Notes: a model not told the origin generated them from the sequence alone. A DNA stretch of 64,000 nucleotides from Clostridium aquiflavi (GCF_031344075.1 NZ_JAVJAN010000010.1:32448-96447), one strand, 5' to 3'. Positions 6,754-16,248 are shown, numbered from the stretch's first letter. Program-made: numbers and translations.

Positions 6754-7722
6754 ATGAATATTAAAATAGGGGGAGTAGGGGGATATCTACCATCACTCGT
6801 TGTTACAAATGATAAAATTAGTGAATTTGTTGATACTAATGATGAGTGGATAGTTGAAAGAACAGGTATAAAAGAACGTAGAATTTCAGAAGGTGAAAAT
6901 ACTTCGGAAATTGCTGTGAAAGCCGCTAAAGTTGCCCTTGAGAGAGCAAAGATTGATTCTGAAGATTTAGATTTAATAATAGTAGCAACTATTACTCCAG
7001 ATATGTTTATGCCATCTGTGGCGTGTTTAGTTCAAAAAGAATTAAATGCTAATAAGGCTGCGGCATTTGATATAAATGTTGCCTGCTCAGGTTTTGTATT
7101 TGCATTAGAAACTGCAAATTCATTAATGAAATCATTAAATTACAAGAATGCACTTGTTATAGGTGCAGAAACACTTTCTAAAGTTATTAATTGGAATGAT
7201 AGAGGAACATGTATATTATTTGGTGATGGTGGTGGAGCAGCAGTACTTGTAAGAGATGAAAAGAATGGAATAATTAATTCCTATTTGAAAACAGATGGGA
7301 AAAAAGGAGATTCATTGACTATAGGTGCGCTTGATTTTAACACTCCTTTTACTAAAGAAAATTTTATTAGCAACCAATATGTTGAGATGAATGGTAGGGA
7401 AGTTTTTAAATTTGCAACTTCAGCTATTATTAAAGGAATTGATGGTGTATTAGAAGGTACAGATGTTTGCTTAAATGATATAAAGTACATAGTACCTCAT
7501 CAAGCTAATATAAGAATATTAGATTATGTTGCTAAAAAATTAAAGATAGATATAAATAAGTTTTATATAAATTTAGATAAAACAGGAAATACATCCTCAG
7601 CTTCAGTGCCATTAGCTTTAAATGAGTTATATGAAAAAAATCTTCTAGAAGAAGGAGATAAGATACTTTTAGTAGCTTTTGGTGGTGGATTAAGCTATGG
7701 AGCTACATTACTAGAATGGTAA
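6754..7722 (+). CDS. fabH: Beta-ketoacyl-ACP synthase III
   Basis: Condenses acetyl-CoA (or another acyl-CoA primer) with malonyl-ACP to start fatty-acid synthesis. 322 residues, normal length. The catalytic triad is visible: Cys111 in DINVACSGF, His in VPHQANIR and Asn in KTGNTSSAS. The GGG-type loop near the C-terminus (VAFGGGLSYGATLLEW) is standard. Shine-Dalgarno AAGGAG precedes ATG 6754. Cotranscribed with fabT; a 60-bp palindromic element separates it from acpP. Confidence 0.95.
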   Translation: MNIKIGGVGGYLPSLVVTNDKISEFVDTNDEWIVERTGIKERRISEGENTSEIAVKAAKVALERAKIDSEDLDLIIVATITPDMFMPSVACLVQKELNANKAAAFDINVACSGFVFALETANSLMKSLNYKNALVIGAETLSKVINWNDRGTCILFGDGGGAAVLVRDEKNGIINSYLKTDGKKGDSLTIGALDFNTPFTKENFISNQYVEMNGREVFKFATSAIIKGIDGVLEGTDVCLNDIKYIVPHQANIRILDYVAKKLKIDINKFYINLDKTGNTSSASVPLALNELYEKNLLEEGDKILLVAFGGGLSYGATLLEW

Positions 7723-7736
7723 AAATTAAATTATTA

Positions 7737-7796
7737 GGCTATGTTTTAGTAAAGTGTTGAGATATTAATATATAAACAGATACTTAAAATATAGTT
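7737..7796 (-). mobile_element. 60-bp MITE-like palindrome inside the fab operon
   Basis: Left end GGCTATGTTTTAGTAAAGTG (7737-7756) and right end, read in reverse complement, AACTATATTTTAAGTATCTG match the ends of the element at 17740. It is flanked by AATTATTA (7729-7736) and AACTATTA (7797-7804), 7 of 8 identical. It lies between fabH and acpP and would be transcribed as a hairpin in the operon mRNA. Confidence 0.7.
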
Positions 7797-7848
7797 AACT
7801 ATTAATTTAAAGATAAATAAAAAAAGAGACATCAAGGAGGAAAAAATT

Positions 7849-8073
7849 ATGTTATTTGAAGAAATTAGAGATATAATATGTGAACAATTAGGTGTAGAAA
7901 AGGATGGAATAACTTTAGAAACTACATTTGAAGATTTAGGAGCAGATTCTTTAGACTTATTCCAAGTTGTAATTGAATTAGAAGAAAAATTCGATATTCA
8001 AATAGAGGAAGTTGAAAAGTTAAAGAGCTTAAAAGATGCAGTTGAATATGTAAAGAATAAGACGAATAATTAA
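7849..8073 (+). CDS. acpP: Acyl carrier protein
   Basis: 74-residue four-helix carrier of the growing acyl chain. The phosphopantetheine attachment Ser34 sits in the GADSLDLFQVVIELEE motif. Acidic throughout, as usual. It has a strong Shine-Dalgarno (AAGGAGG) upstream, and a hairpin follows it before fabK, which together may give the high ACP level the pathway needs. Confidence 0.95.
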   Translation: MLFEEIRDIICEQLGVEKDGITLETTFEDLGADSLDLFQVVIELEEKFDIQIEEVEKLKSLKDAVEYVKNKTNN

Positions 8074-8096
8074 AATTTAAAATACTAACATCCAAG

Positions 8097-8132
8097 TTAA
8101 GTCGGGTATGCAAATAAGTATTCCCGATTTAA
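8097..8132 (+). terminator. Hairpin between acpP and fabK (possible partial terminator)
   Basis: A 10-bp stem (8097-8106 with 8123-8132, one G-U) with a 16-nt loop, followed by AT-rich sequence without a clean U-run. It probably attenuates or protects the upstream fabT-fabH-acpP mRNA rather than ending the operon. Confidence 0.5.
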
Positions 8133-8181
8133 TTATATAATATAAGTATTTTTGTAAGAACACTATTAGGAGGAATTATTT

Positions 8182-9123
8182 GTGGCAAATAATAGAGTAT
8201 GTGATCTACTTGGTATAAAGTATCCAATATTTCAGGGAGGTATGGCTTGGATCGCAGATGCATCTTTAGCAGCAGCGGTAAGTGAAGCAGGTGGAATTGG
8301 AATAATAACAGGAGCAGCACCAACAGAATGGGTAAGAAAACAAATCAGAGAAGCTAAAAAATTAACAGATAAACCTTTTGGTGTAAATATAATGTTAATG
8401 TCTGAAAATGCAGAAGAAATAGCGGAACTAGTATGTGAGGAAAATATAGCTATTGTTACTACTGGAGCAGGAAGTCCAGGTAAGTACATGGAAAGATGGA
8501 AAGCAAATAATATAAAGGTAATACCAGTTGTTGCATCAGTAGCCCTTGCTAAGAGAATGGAAAAAGCAGGAGCAGATGCAATTATAGCAGAAGGTACAGA
8601 ATCAGGTGGTCATGTAGGTCAACTTACTACAATGGCATTAATTCCACAAGTTGTAGATGCAGTAAGCATACCAGTTATAGCAGCAGGTGGAATAGGTGAT
8701 GGAAGAGGAATTGCAGCTTCTTTTATGTTAGGAGCAGAAGGAGTTCAAGTTGGAACTAGATTTTTAGTTGCAAGAGAATGTACAGTAAATCAAAATTATA
8801 AAGATAAGATATTAAAAGCTAAAGACATAGATACAGAAGTTACAGGTAGATCTACAGGTCATCCAGTAAGAGTGCTTAAAAACAAACTATCAAGAATGTA
8901 TGCTAAGTTAGAAAAAGAAGGTATAAGTCCAGAAAAATTAGAAGAATTAGGAGCAGGTACTTTAAAGAAAGCAGCAGTAGATGGTGATGTGGATAATGGA
9001 TCTATAATGTCTGGACAAATTGCAGGCTTAATTAATAAAGAACAAACATCAAAGGAAATTATTGAAGAGATGTTTGAAGAAGCAAAGCAAAGGTTTGTGT
9101 TGTTTGGAGGAAATCATGAATAG
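8182..9123 (+). CDS. fabK: Enoyl-ACP reductase II (FMN-dependent)
   Basis: Reduces trans-2-enoyl-ACP in the last step of each elongation cycle. A 313-residue TIM-barrel FMN enzyme of the 2-nitropropane dioxygenase-like group: PIFQGGMAWIADASLAAAVS, EGTESGGHVGQ, IAAGGIGDGRGIAA and GVQVGTRF. It is the only enoyl reductase in the operon (no FabI), which predicts triclosan resistance as in pneumococcus. Starts with GTG, 8 nt after AGGAGG. Its end overlaps the start of fabD by 8 bp. Confidence 0.93.
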   Translation: MANNRVCDLLGIKYPIFQGGMAWIADASLAAAVSEAGGIGIITGAAPTEWVRKQIREAKKLTDKPFGVNIMLMSENAEEIAELVCEENIAIVTTGAGSPGKYMERWKANNIKVIPVVASVALAKRMEKAGADAIIAEGTESGGHVGQLTTMALIPQVVDAVSIPVIAAGGIGDGRGIAASFMLGAEGVQVGTRFLVARECTVNQNYKDKILKAKDIDTEVTGRSTGHPVRVLKNKLSRMYAKLEKEGISPEKLEELGAGTLKKAAVDGDVDNGSIMSGQIAGLINKEQTSKEIIEEMFEEAKQRFVLFGGNHE

Positions 9124-10057
9124 TGAAAATATTGCATTCCTTTTTCCAGGTCAAGGTGCCCAATATGTGGGTATGGCAAAGGAATTCTATGATAAAATAC
9201 CAGAATGTAAAGAAATAGTTGATAAAGCAGAAAAAATATTAGATATGCCAATAAAAGATATGCTATTTAATGGTCCTGAAGAAGTTTTAATGCAAACAGA
9301 AAATGCTCAACCTACAATAGTAGTGGCTTCTTTAGTAGCATTAAAAGCTTTGGAAGTAAATAATATTGAAGCAAAGTATACTGCAGGATTAAGTCTTGGT
9401 GAATATGCTTCACTAATTTTTTCAGGAGCGCTTTCTTTGGAAGAAGGATTACTTCTTGTAAAAGAGAGAGGTAGAATCATGGGAAATTCTCTTCCAAAAG
9501 GTCTTGGAAAGATGGCAGCTATTTTAAAGCTTGATAATGAAAAATTAGAAAATCTATTAGAAAGAGCAAGTGAGTTTGGCATTGCAGAAGCAGCAAATTA
9601 CAATTGTCCAAAACAAGTAGTTATAGCTGGGGAAAATAAAGCTATTGATGAAGCAGTGAAAATTGCAAAGGAACTTGGAGGATTAGGAATACCTTTAAAG
9701 GTAAGTGGACCTTTCCATAGTTCATTATTAAACAATGCAAGTGAAGAATTTTATAACACATTAAAGAATACAAATATAAATTCATTAAATAAAGTTGTAT
9801 ATTCTAATGTGAAAGGGTTACCTTATGATAAAGAAGATGATTTTAAAGAGTTATTAAAAAGACATATAAGATCATCTGTACTTTTTGATAAGACTATTGA
9901 AGATATGATAAAAAATGGAGTTAATACATTTATTGAAGTTGGACCAGGTAAGGTTCTTAGTGGATTTGTAAAGAAAATTAATAGAAGCGTTAAAGTATTA
10001 AATATAGAAGATATGGAATCATTAAATAAATTATTATTAACATTAGAAGAAATTTAG
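9116..10057 (+). CDS. fabD: Malonyl-CoA:ACP transacylase
   Basis: Transfers malonyl from CoA to ACP. 313 residues: GQGAQYVGM oxyanion loop, catalytic Ser in AGLSLGEYASL, Arg in VKERGRIMG and His in VSGPFHSSLL. The frame is open upstream to 9062, but ATG 9116 has GGAGG at 9106 and matches the family start (IAFLFPGQGAQ). Overlaps fabK, so translation is probably coupled. Confidence 0.95.
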   Translation: MNSENIAFLFPGQGAQYVGMAKEFYDKIPECKEIVDKAEKILDMPIKDMLFNGPEEVLMQTENAQPTIVVASLVALKALEVNNIEAKYTAGLSLGEYASLIFSGALSLEEGLLLVKERGRIMGNSLPKGLGKMAAILKLDNEKLENLLERASEFGIAEAANYNCPKQVVIAGENKAIDEAVKIAKELGGLGIPLKVSGPFHSSLLNNASEEFYNTLKNTNINSLNKVVYSNVKGLPYDKEDDFKELLKRHIRSSVLFDKTIEDMIKNGVNTFIEVGPGKVLSGFVKKINRSVKVLNIEDMESLNKLLLTLEEI

Positions 10058-10077
10058 CTTAAGGAGGATTTTTATTA

Positions 10078-10818
10078 ATGCTAAAAGGAAAATGTGCAAT
10101 TATTACAGGAGCTGCAAGAGGTATAGGTAAAGCAATTGCTTTTAAATTAGCCTCTCTTGGTGCAAACATAGTATTGAATTATAGAAGTAGCGAAGAAGAA
10201 GCAAAAATAGTAGCTTCTGAAATAGAAAAAATGGGCGTAGAAGTTTTAACTGTTAAAGGTGATATAAGTAAGTTAGAAGATGTAGAAAATATTATAAGTG
10301 AAGCAAAAAGTAAATTCGGAATTATAGATATTATTGTAAATAACGCTGGAATAACAAAGGATACCCTTATTCTTAGAATGAAAGAAAAAGACTTTGATGA
10401 TGTTATAGATGTAAATTTAAAAGGAGTTTTTAATTGCTTAAAATCAATCACTCCTGTCATGGTCAGACAAAAACATGGAAAGATAATAAACATTTCATCA
10501 GTAGTTGGTGTTGCAGGTAATGCAGGGCAAGTAAACTATGCAGCTTCTAAAGCAGGAGTTATAGGCATGACAAAATCTTTAGCTAAAGAACTTGGCGCAA
10601 GGGGTATAAATGTAAATGCAGTTGCACCAGGATTTATTGAAACTGATATGACTAGTGTTTTAGGTGAAAAAGTTAAAGAAGAAGCAAAAAAGAACATACC
10701 ATTAAAAAGATTTGGAACTCCAGAAGATGTAGCTGGTGTTGTAGCGTTTCTTGCAAGTGAAAACTCAAACTATGTTACAGGTCAAGTTATAAATATTGAT
10801 GGTGGAATGGTAATGTAA
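10078..10818 (+). CDS. fabG: 3-oxoacyl-ACP reductase
   Basis: NADPH-dependent reduction of beta-ketoacyl-ACP. 246-residue SDR: TGAARGIGKAIA nucleotide loop, NNAGITKDTL, catalytic Ser (ISSVVG) and YAASKAG. Normal length. Shine-Dalgarno AAGGAGG upstream. Its stop runs into the ribosome-binding site of fabF. Confidence 0.95.
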   Translation: MLKGKCAIITGAARGIGKAIAFKLASLGANIVLNYRSSEEEAKIVASEIEKMGVEVLTVKGDISKLEDVENIISEAKSKFGIIDIIVNNAGITKDTLILRMKEKDFDDVIDVNLKGVFNCLKSITPVMVRQKHGKIINISSVVGVAGNAGQVNYAASKAGVIGMTKSLAKELGARGINVNAVAPGFIETDMTSVLGEKVKEEAKKNIPLKRFGTPEDVAGVVAFLASENSNYVTGQVINIDGGMVM

Positions 10819-10835
10819 TGGAGGAGTATAGAGTT

Positions 10836-12077
10836 ATGGAAAGAAGAGTTGTTGTTACAGGAATGGGAGCATTAACTCCAATAGGAAATGATGTAGATAC
10901 ATTTTGGAAAAACAATAAAGATGGTAAATTAGGAATAGATTTTATTAAGTTAATAGATAATGAATTAATTAATGTTAAGATTGCCGGAGAACTTAAGGAT
11001 TTTAATCCAGAAGAAGTTTTAGGTAAAAAAGAATGTAAAAGACTAGATAGATTTTCTCAAATGGCATTAATAGCAGCAGAGGAAGCTATGAAAAGTTCTA
11101 AAATAGATTTAGAAAAAGTAGATAAAAAAAGATTTGGTGTTATGGTAGGTTCGGGAATAGGTGGATTTGCAACTATAGAAACTGAATGTACTAAATTAGT
11201 TACAGGTAAATCAAAGAGAATGTCACCATTCTTTGTTCCAATGGCAATTATCAATTTAGCTGCTGGAAACATATCTATTCAATATGGACTTGAAGGTTCT
11301 TGTACATCAGTAGTGACAGCATGTGCAACTGGTACAAATAACATTGGAGATGCATTTAGATATATAAAACATGGATACGCTGATTTTATGTTAGCAGGTG
11401 GTGCAGAAGCTCCAATAACAAGAATTGGTGTTGAAGGATTCCATAGTATGAAAGCACTTAATTCTTCAAATGATCCTGTTAAAGCTTCAACTCCTTTTGA
11501 TAAGAATAGAAGTGGCTTTGTAATGGGGGAAGGTGCAGGAATATTATTACTTGAATCTTTAGATTCAGCGTTAGAAAGAGGAGCAAATATATTAGGTGAA
11601 ATTGTAGGATATGGTTCAACTTGTGATGCATACCACATTACATCTCCACATCCAGAAGGTTTTGGAGCAGCAGAAGCTATGAGTCAAGCAATTAATGAAG
11701 CTAAAATAGATAAAACTGAAGTTTCATATATAAATGCTCATGGAACTTCAACTCAATTAAATGATAAATTTGAAACAGCAGCAATTAAAAAAGTTTTTGG
11801 AGAAGATGCATATAACATTCCAATATCTTCTACAAAATCAATGACAGGACATTTATTAGGTGCAGCAGGAGCTATTGAGTCTATAGTGTGTTTAAAAGCA
11901 CTTGAAGAAGGTTTTATACCTCCTACAATAGGTTATGAAACTAAAGATGAAGAATTAGATTTAGATTATGTACCAAATAAGGGACGAAAAAAAGAACTTA
12001 AGTATGCTTTAACAAATTCTTTAGGATTTGGTGGACACAATGCAACTTTATTATTTAAGAGATGGGAAGAAAAGTAG
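10836..12077 (+). CDS. fabF: Beta-ketoacyl-ACP synthase II
   Basis: Elongating condensing enzyme. 413 residues with the catalytic Cys in VVTACATGTNNIG, and His residues in NAHGTSTQLND and TKSMTGHLLGAAG. ATG 10818 also opens the frame but lies in the end of fabG without a ribosome-binding site. ATG 10836 follows GGAGG (10820-10824) and gives the usual MERRVVVTGMG beginning. It overlaps nothing downstream. Confidence 0.95.
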   Translation: MERRVVVTGMGALTPIGNDVDTFWKNNKDGKLGIDFIKLIDNELINVKIAGELKDFNPEEVLGKKECKRLDRFSQMALIAAEEAMKSSKIDLEKVDKKRFGVMVGSGIGGFATIETECTKLVTGKSKRMSPFFVPMAIINLAAGNISIQYGLEGSCTSVVTACATGTNNIGDAFRYIKHGYADFMLAGGAEAPITRIGVEGFHSMKALNSSNDPVKASTPFDKNRSGFVMGEGAGILLLESLDSALERGANILGEIVGYGSTCDAYHITSPHPEGFGAAEAMSQAINEAKIDKTEVSYINAHGTSTQLNDKFETAAIKKVFGEDAYNIPISSTKSMTGHLLGAAGAIESIVCLKALEEGFIPPTIGYETKDEELDLDYVPNKGRKKELKYALTNSLGFGGHNATLLFKRWEEK

Positions 12078-12088
12078 GAGGTAATTTT

Positions 12089-12586
12089 ATGGATTTTCAA
12101 AATATTAAAGAACTTATAAATATTATAAATTCTTCGGATTTAGCTTACTTTGAATTAAAATCAAATGATAGCTATATAAAAATGGATAAGTCTTTAACTA
12201 GAAGCTTAAATAGAAATGTAGAAAAAGAAGAAGAGACTACAAAAAAGGAAAGCAACCTTCATACAAAAGAGGAACCTATACAAGAAAAGAATAATTTCCC
12301 AGAGAATAAATCAAGTAATATGTCAGAAGAAACTGTAGAAGAAGACACAGTAATAATTACATCACCAATGGTTGGAACATTTTATTCATCACCATCTCCT
12401 GATAGCGAGTCATTTGCTAAAGAAGGAGATTATGTAAAAAAGGGAAAAGTAATTTGCATAATTGAAGCAATGAAGTTAATGAATGAAATTGAAAGTAATT
12501 ATGATGGAAAAATAGTAAAGTGTTTTGCAAAAGATGGAGATATGGTTGAGTTTGGACAAAAACTCTTTGAAATTAAGGAGGATTAA
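12089..12586 (+). CDS. accB: Biotin carboxyl carrier protein of acetyl-CoA carboxylase
   Basis: Carries the carboxylated biotin between AccC and AccAD. 165 residues: N-terminal helical region, a charged Glu/Lys/Asn-rich linker (about residues 45-90) and a C-terminal biotinyl domain with EAMKLMNEI, the Lys being the biotin site. An upstream ATG at 12062 lies within fabF; ATG 12089 has AGGAGG 7 nt upstream and gives the usual MDFQNIKELI start. Confidence 0.93.
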   Translation: MDFQNIKELINIINSSDLAYFELKSNDSYIKMDKSLTRSLNRNVEKEEETTKKESNLHTKEEPIQEKNNFPENKSSNMSEETVEEDTVIITSPMVGTFYSSPSPDSESFAKEGDYVKKGKVICIIEAMKLMNEIESNYDGKIVKCFAKDGDMVEFGQKLFEIKED

Positions 12587-12591
12587 TGTTT

Positions 12592-13020
12592 ATGTTAAAG
12601 ATAGAAGAAATAAAAGAAATTTTACCTCATAGATACCCATTTTTACTTATAGATAGAGTAACTGAAATGGATATAGAAGAAAAATTATTTGTTAAGGGAT
12701 ATAAGAATGTTTCTGCAAATGAACAATTTTTCCAAGGCCATTATCCACAAGAACCAATTATGCCAGGGGTTTTACAAATAGAAGCTTTGGCACAAGCAGG
12801 AGCTGTGGCTATTTTATCAATGGAAAAGTTTAAAGGAAAAACTCCATTATTTGCTGGAACTAATAAGGTTAGATTTAAGGCAAAGGTTGTACCAGGAGAT
12901 AGATTAGATTTATATTGTGAAATAGTAAAACTTAAGGGACCAATAGGAATAGGTAAAGGAATAGCTTCAGTTGATGGTAAAACAGTTTGTGAAGCTGAAA
13001 TACTTTTTGCTATAGGATAG
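12592..13020 (+). CDS. fabZ: 3-hydroxyacyl-ACP dehydratase
   Basis: Dehydrates 3-hydroxyacyl-ACP. 142-residue hot-dog protein with LPHRYPFLLIDRV, the catalytic His in FFQGHYPQEPIMPGVL and the Glu in IEALAQAGAV. ATG 12586, overlapping the accB stop, is only 4 nt from AAGGAGG. ATG 12592 (10 nt) gives the common MLKIEEIK start and is preferred, but both are possible. Confidence 0.93.
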   Translation: MLKIEEIKEILPHRYPFLLIDRVTEMDIEEKLFVKGYKNVSANEQFFQGHYPQEPIMPGVLQIEALAQAGAVAILSMEKFKGKTPLFAGTNKVRFKAKVVPGDRLDLYCEIVKLKGPIGIGKGIASVDGKTVCEAEILFAIG

Positions 13021-13029
13021 GTGAAGGAT

Positions 13030-14382
13030 ATGTTTAAAAAGGTACTTATTGCAAATAGAGGAGAAATTGCAGTTAGAATAATTAGAGCTTGTAGAGAAAT
13101 GGGAATACTTACAGTTGCTGTTTACTCAGAAATTGATAAAGAAGCACTTCATACTCAATTGGCTGATGAAGCGATTTGTATAGGTCCAGCAATAGCTAAA
13201 GATAGTTATTTAAATATTGTTAATATTTTAAGTGCATGTGTACTTAGTGGGGCTGATGCAATACATCCTGGATTTGGATTTTTATCTGAAAATGCTAAGT
13301 TCGCAAAGATGTGTAAAGAATGTAATATAAAATTCATAGGTCCAGATTATGAATCAATTGAACTTATGGGTGACAAAGCAAGAGCTAGAGAAATAATGAA
13401 AAAAGCAAATGTTCCTGTTGTACCTGGATATGAAGGGGAAATAGAGAATGAAACACATGCTTTAGGTATTGCTAAAAAAATAGGTTATCCTATAATGATA
13501 AAGGCAGCTGCTGGTGGTGGTGGAAAAGGAATAAGAATTGCCAGAAGTGATGAAGAATTCTTAAAGGGATATAAAACTGCTAAATCTGAATCTAAAGCTT
13601 GCTTTGGTGATGACAGATTGTATATAGAAAAATTCATTGAAAGACCTAGACATATTGAATTTCAAATTTTGGCTGATGAGTATGGAAATGTTGTTCATTT
13701 AGGAGAAAGAGAATGCTCTCTTCAAAGAAAGAATCAAAAGGTTTTAGAAGAGGCTCCATCTAATATATTAAATGAAGAAATAAGAAATACTATGGGAGAA
13801 ATAGCTAAGAAAGCAGCGAAGGCTGTTAATTATAAAAATGCAGGAACTATAGAATTTTTATTTGATAAAGATAATAACTTTTACTTTATGGAAATGAACA
13901 CAAGAATACAAGTAGAGCATCCAATTACAGAAATGATTACAGGTGTTGATTTAGTTAAAGAACAATTAAAGATAGCTTCAGGAGAAAAGTTATTATTAAA
14001 GCAAGAAGATATAAAGATATCTGGTCATGCTATTGAATGTAGAATTAATGCAGAAGATCCAGAGAATGATTTTAGACCATGTCCTGGAGAAGTATCAGAG
14101 TTATGCGTTCCAGGTGGGATGGGGGTTAGAGTAGATTCTGCTATATATTGTGGATACAATATACCTTATTTTTATGATTCTATGATTGCAAAGCTTATAA
14201 CTTTTGGAAAAACTAGAGAAGAAGCTATTGTAAAAATGAAAAGAGCTTTAGGTGAATTTGCAGTAGGTGGAGTAAAAACTAATATTGATTTTCAATTTTC
14301 TATACTTGAAATGCAAGAGTTTTTAGATGGAAATTATGATACGTCATTTTTATCAGAAAAGATGGTGAAGAATAATGCTTAA
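13030..14382 (+). CDS. accC: Acetyl-CoA carboxylase, biotin carboxylase subunit
   Basis: ATP-dependent carboxylation of biotin on AccB. 450 residues, ATP-grasp fold: FKKVLIANRGEIAVRIIRAC, glycine-rich KAAAGGGGKGIRIA, FMEMNTRIQVEHPITEM. GTG 13021 is in frame, but ATG 13030 sits 6 nt after AGGTG and gives the invariant MFKKVLIANRGE start. Overlaps accD by 8 bp. Confidence 0.95.
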   Translation: MFKKVLIANRGEIAVRIIRACREMGILTVAVYSEIDKEALHTQLADEAICIGPAIAKDSYLNIVNILSACVLSGADAIHPGFGFLSENAKFAKMCKECNIKFIGPDYESIELMGDKARAREIMKKANVPVVPGYEGEIENETHALGIAKKIGYPIMIKAAAGGGGKGIRIARSDEEFLKGYKTAKSESKACFGDDRLYIEKFIERPRHIEFQILADEYGNVVHLGERECSLQRKNQKVLEEAPSNILNEEIRNTMGEIAKKAAKAVNYKNAGTIEFLFDKDNNFYFMEMNTRIQVEHPITEMITGVDLVKEQLKIASGEKLLLKQEDIKISGHAIECRINAEDPENDFRPCPGEVSELCVPGGMGVRVDSAIYCGYNIPYFYDSMIAKLITFGKTREEAIVKMKRALGEFAVGGVKTNIDFQFSILEMQEFLDGNYDTSFLSEKMVKNNA

Positions 14383-15250
14383 GGATTTATTTAAAAAAAG
14401 TAAATATGCAACGGTTAATCCATCAGCATATAAAAGTAAAGTAGTAGAAGAAAAGCCTAATATTCCATCTGGAATGTGGACTAAATGCAGTAATTGTAAT
14501 AGTATGATTTACTATGAAGATTTAGAAAATAACAAATATGTATGTAATAAGTGTAATCAACACTTTAGAATATCACCTAAGGAAAGAATAAAACAATTAT
14601 TTGATAAAGATACTTTTAAAGAAATGTGGAAATCATTAAAAACAAATAATCCTATTGACTTTGAAGATTATAAAGAGAAAATAAATCAATCTCAAAGCAA
14701 TACTGGAAGTAAAGAAGCAGTAGTTACTGGAGTAGGTAGAATAAATGATTTGGAAGTAGCTTGTGCAATAATGGATAGTTTCTTTATGATGGGAAGCATG
14801 GGGACTGTTGTCGGAGAAAAAATTACTAGAATAGTAGAATATGCTACAGAAAATAATCTTCCTATTTTGATTTTTACAGCTTCAGGTGGAGCAAGAATGC
14901 AAGAAGGTATTTTTTCGCTTATGCAAATGGCAAAAATAAGTGCTGCTCTTGCAAGGCATGATGAAAAGGGGCTATTATATATAACAATATTAACTGATCC
15001 AACTACTGGAGGAGTAACAGCAAGTTTTGCTATGGAAGGCGATATTATATTAAGTGAGCCAAATGCTTTAATTGGATTTGCAGGTAGAAGAGTTATAGAA
15101 AACACAATAAATGAAACTCTTCCAGAGTCATTTCAAAAATCAGAATTTCTTCTTGAAAAAGGATTCATAGATAGTATTGTAGAAAGAAAAAATATGAGAG
15201 CTTATTTATATAAGATTCTTATTTTACATGGAGTGAATAAGTATGAATAA
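14375..15250 (+). CDS. accD: Acetyl-CoA carboxylase carboxyltransferase beta subunit
   Basis: Transfers carboxyl from biotin to acetyl-CoA, as a heterotetramer with AccA. 291 residues with the N-terminal zinc ribbon (WTKCSNCNSMIYYEDL then YVCNKCNQHF) and the crotonase-like core (TASGGARMQEGIFSLMQMAK, DPTTGGVTASFAMEGDI). Overlaps both neighbours (8 bp each), typical for stoichiometric coexpression. Confidence 0.95.
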   Translation: MLKDLFKKSKYATVNPSAYKSKVVEEKPNIPSGMWTKCSNCNSMIYYEDLENNKYVCNKCNQHFRISPKERIKQLFDKDTFKEMWKSLKTNNPIDFEDYKEKINQSQSNTGSKEAVVTGVGRINDLEVACAIMDSFFMMGSMGTVVGEKITRIVEYATENNLPILIFTASGGARMQEGIFSLMQMAKISAALARHDEKGLLYITILTDPTTGGVTASFAMEGDIILSEPNALIGFAGRRVIENTINETLPESFQKSEFLLEKGFIDSIVERKNMRAYLYKILILHGVNKYE

Positions 15251-16067
15251 AGAGTTTATAAAATCAATAGTAGTATCAAGCCCTTGGGAAAAAGTTGAAA
15301 TAGCTAGGCATAAAGATAGACCTACAGGAAAATATTATATAGATAATATTTTTAAAGATTTTATAGAGTTTCATGGAGATAGATTATTTGGTGATGACAA
15401 AGCTGTAATTGGTGGAATAGCATCATTTGAAGATATTAGCGTTACGGTAATAGCAATAACAAAGGGAGCTAATACAAATGAAAATATAGAAAGAAATTTT
15501 GGAATGCCCAATCCAGAAGGCTATAGAAAAGCATTAAGACTTATGAAACAAGCAGAAAAATTTAATAGACCTGTTATTTGTTTTATAGATACTCCAGGAG
15601 CCTTTTGTGGAGTCGGGGCAGAAGAAAGAGGGCAAGGTAGTGCTATTGCAAATAATTTGTTCGAACTTAGTAGATTGAAAACCCCCATAATTTCTATAGT
15701 TATTGGAGAAGGGGGAAGTGGAGGAGCATTAGCATTAACAGTGGCAGATAAAATACTTATGTTAGAAAATGCAGTTTATTCAATACTTTCACCAGAAGGA
15801 TTTGCATCTATATTATGGAAAGATAGCAAGAGAGTAAAAGAAGCTGCAAATGTTATGAAAATAACAGCACAAGATTTAAATGAGTTTGGTATTATAGATA
15901 AGGTAATAAAAGAGCCAAGAGGTGGAGCACATAAAAATCCACCAAAACAAGTAACGCTCATAAAAAAAGAACTTATGAATGCAATAAATGAAATGAAAAA
16001 CATTGAAACAAATCAAATGATAAATGAACGTTATGATAAATTTAGAAAAATAGGAACTTTAGAGTAA
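15243..16067 (+). CDS. accA: Acetyl-CoA carboxylase carboxyltransferase alpha subunit
   Basis: Partner of AccD. 274 residues: DRLFGDDKAVIGGIA, IDTPGAFCGVGAEERGQGSA and IGEGGSGGALAL. Somewhat shorter than the E. coli protein at the N-terminus, as usual for clostridia. Last gene of the fab-acc operon, followed by a strong terminator. Confidence 0.95.
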   Translation: MNKEFIKSIVVSSPWEKVEIARHKDRPTGKYYIDNIFKDFIEFHGDRLFGDDKAVIGGIASFEDISVTVIAITKGANTNENIERNFGMPNPEGYRKALRLMKQAEKFNRPVICFIDTPGAFCGVGAEERGQGSAIANNLFELSRLKTPIISIVIGEGGSGGALALTVADKILMLENAVYSILSPEGFASILWKDSKRVKEAANVMKITAQDLNEFGIIDKVIKEPRGGAHKNPPKQVTLIKKELMNAINEMKNIETNQMINERYDKFRKIGTLE

Positions 16068-16094
16068 TTTATAATATATAGTGATTTTTAATAT

Positions 16095-16128
16095 AAGCTC
16101 AAAAGATTGCAATCTTTTGAGCTTTTTT
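16095..16128 (+). terminator. Terminator of the fab-acc operon
   Basis: A perfect 14-bp stem (16095-16108 with 16111-16124) with a 2-nt centre, then a run of T. Confidence 0.9.
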
Positions 16129-16248
16129 GATTATAGATATTTTAATATATTTTTTAAGCTAAGAAAGTTAAATATGAGTCATTGACAATATATACTATTT
16201 AGAAATAATATAATATTAAAGTTAATTTTTTTTAAGAGGATGATGATT

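Noticed and set aside
11279..11638. Long minus-strand ORFs opposite fabF, alaS and other conserved genes
   Set aside because: They lie wholly within strongly conserved plus-strand genes, lack ribosome-binding sites and give no recognisable proteins.
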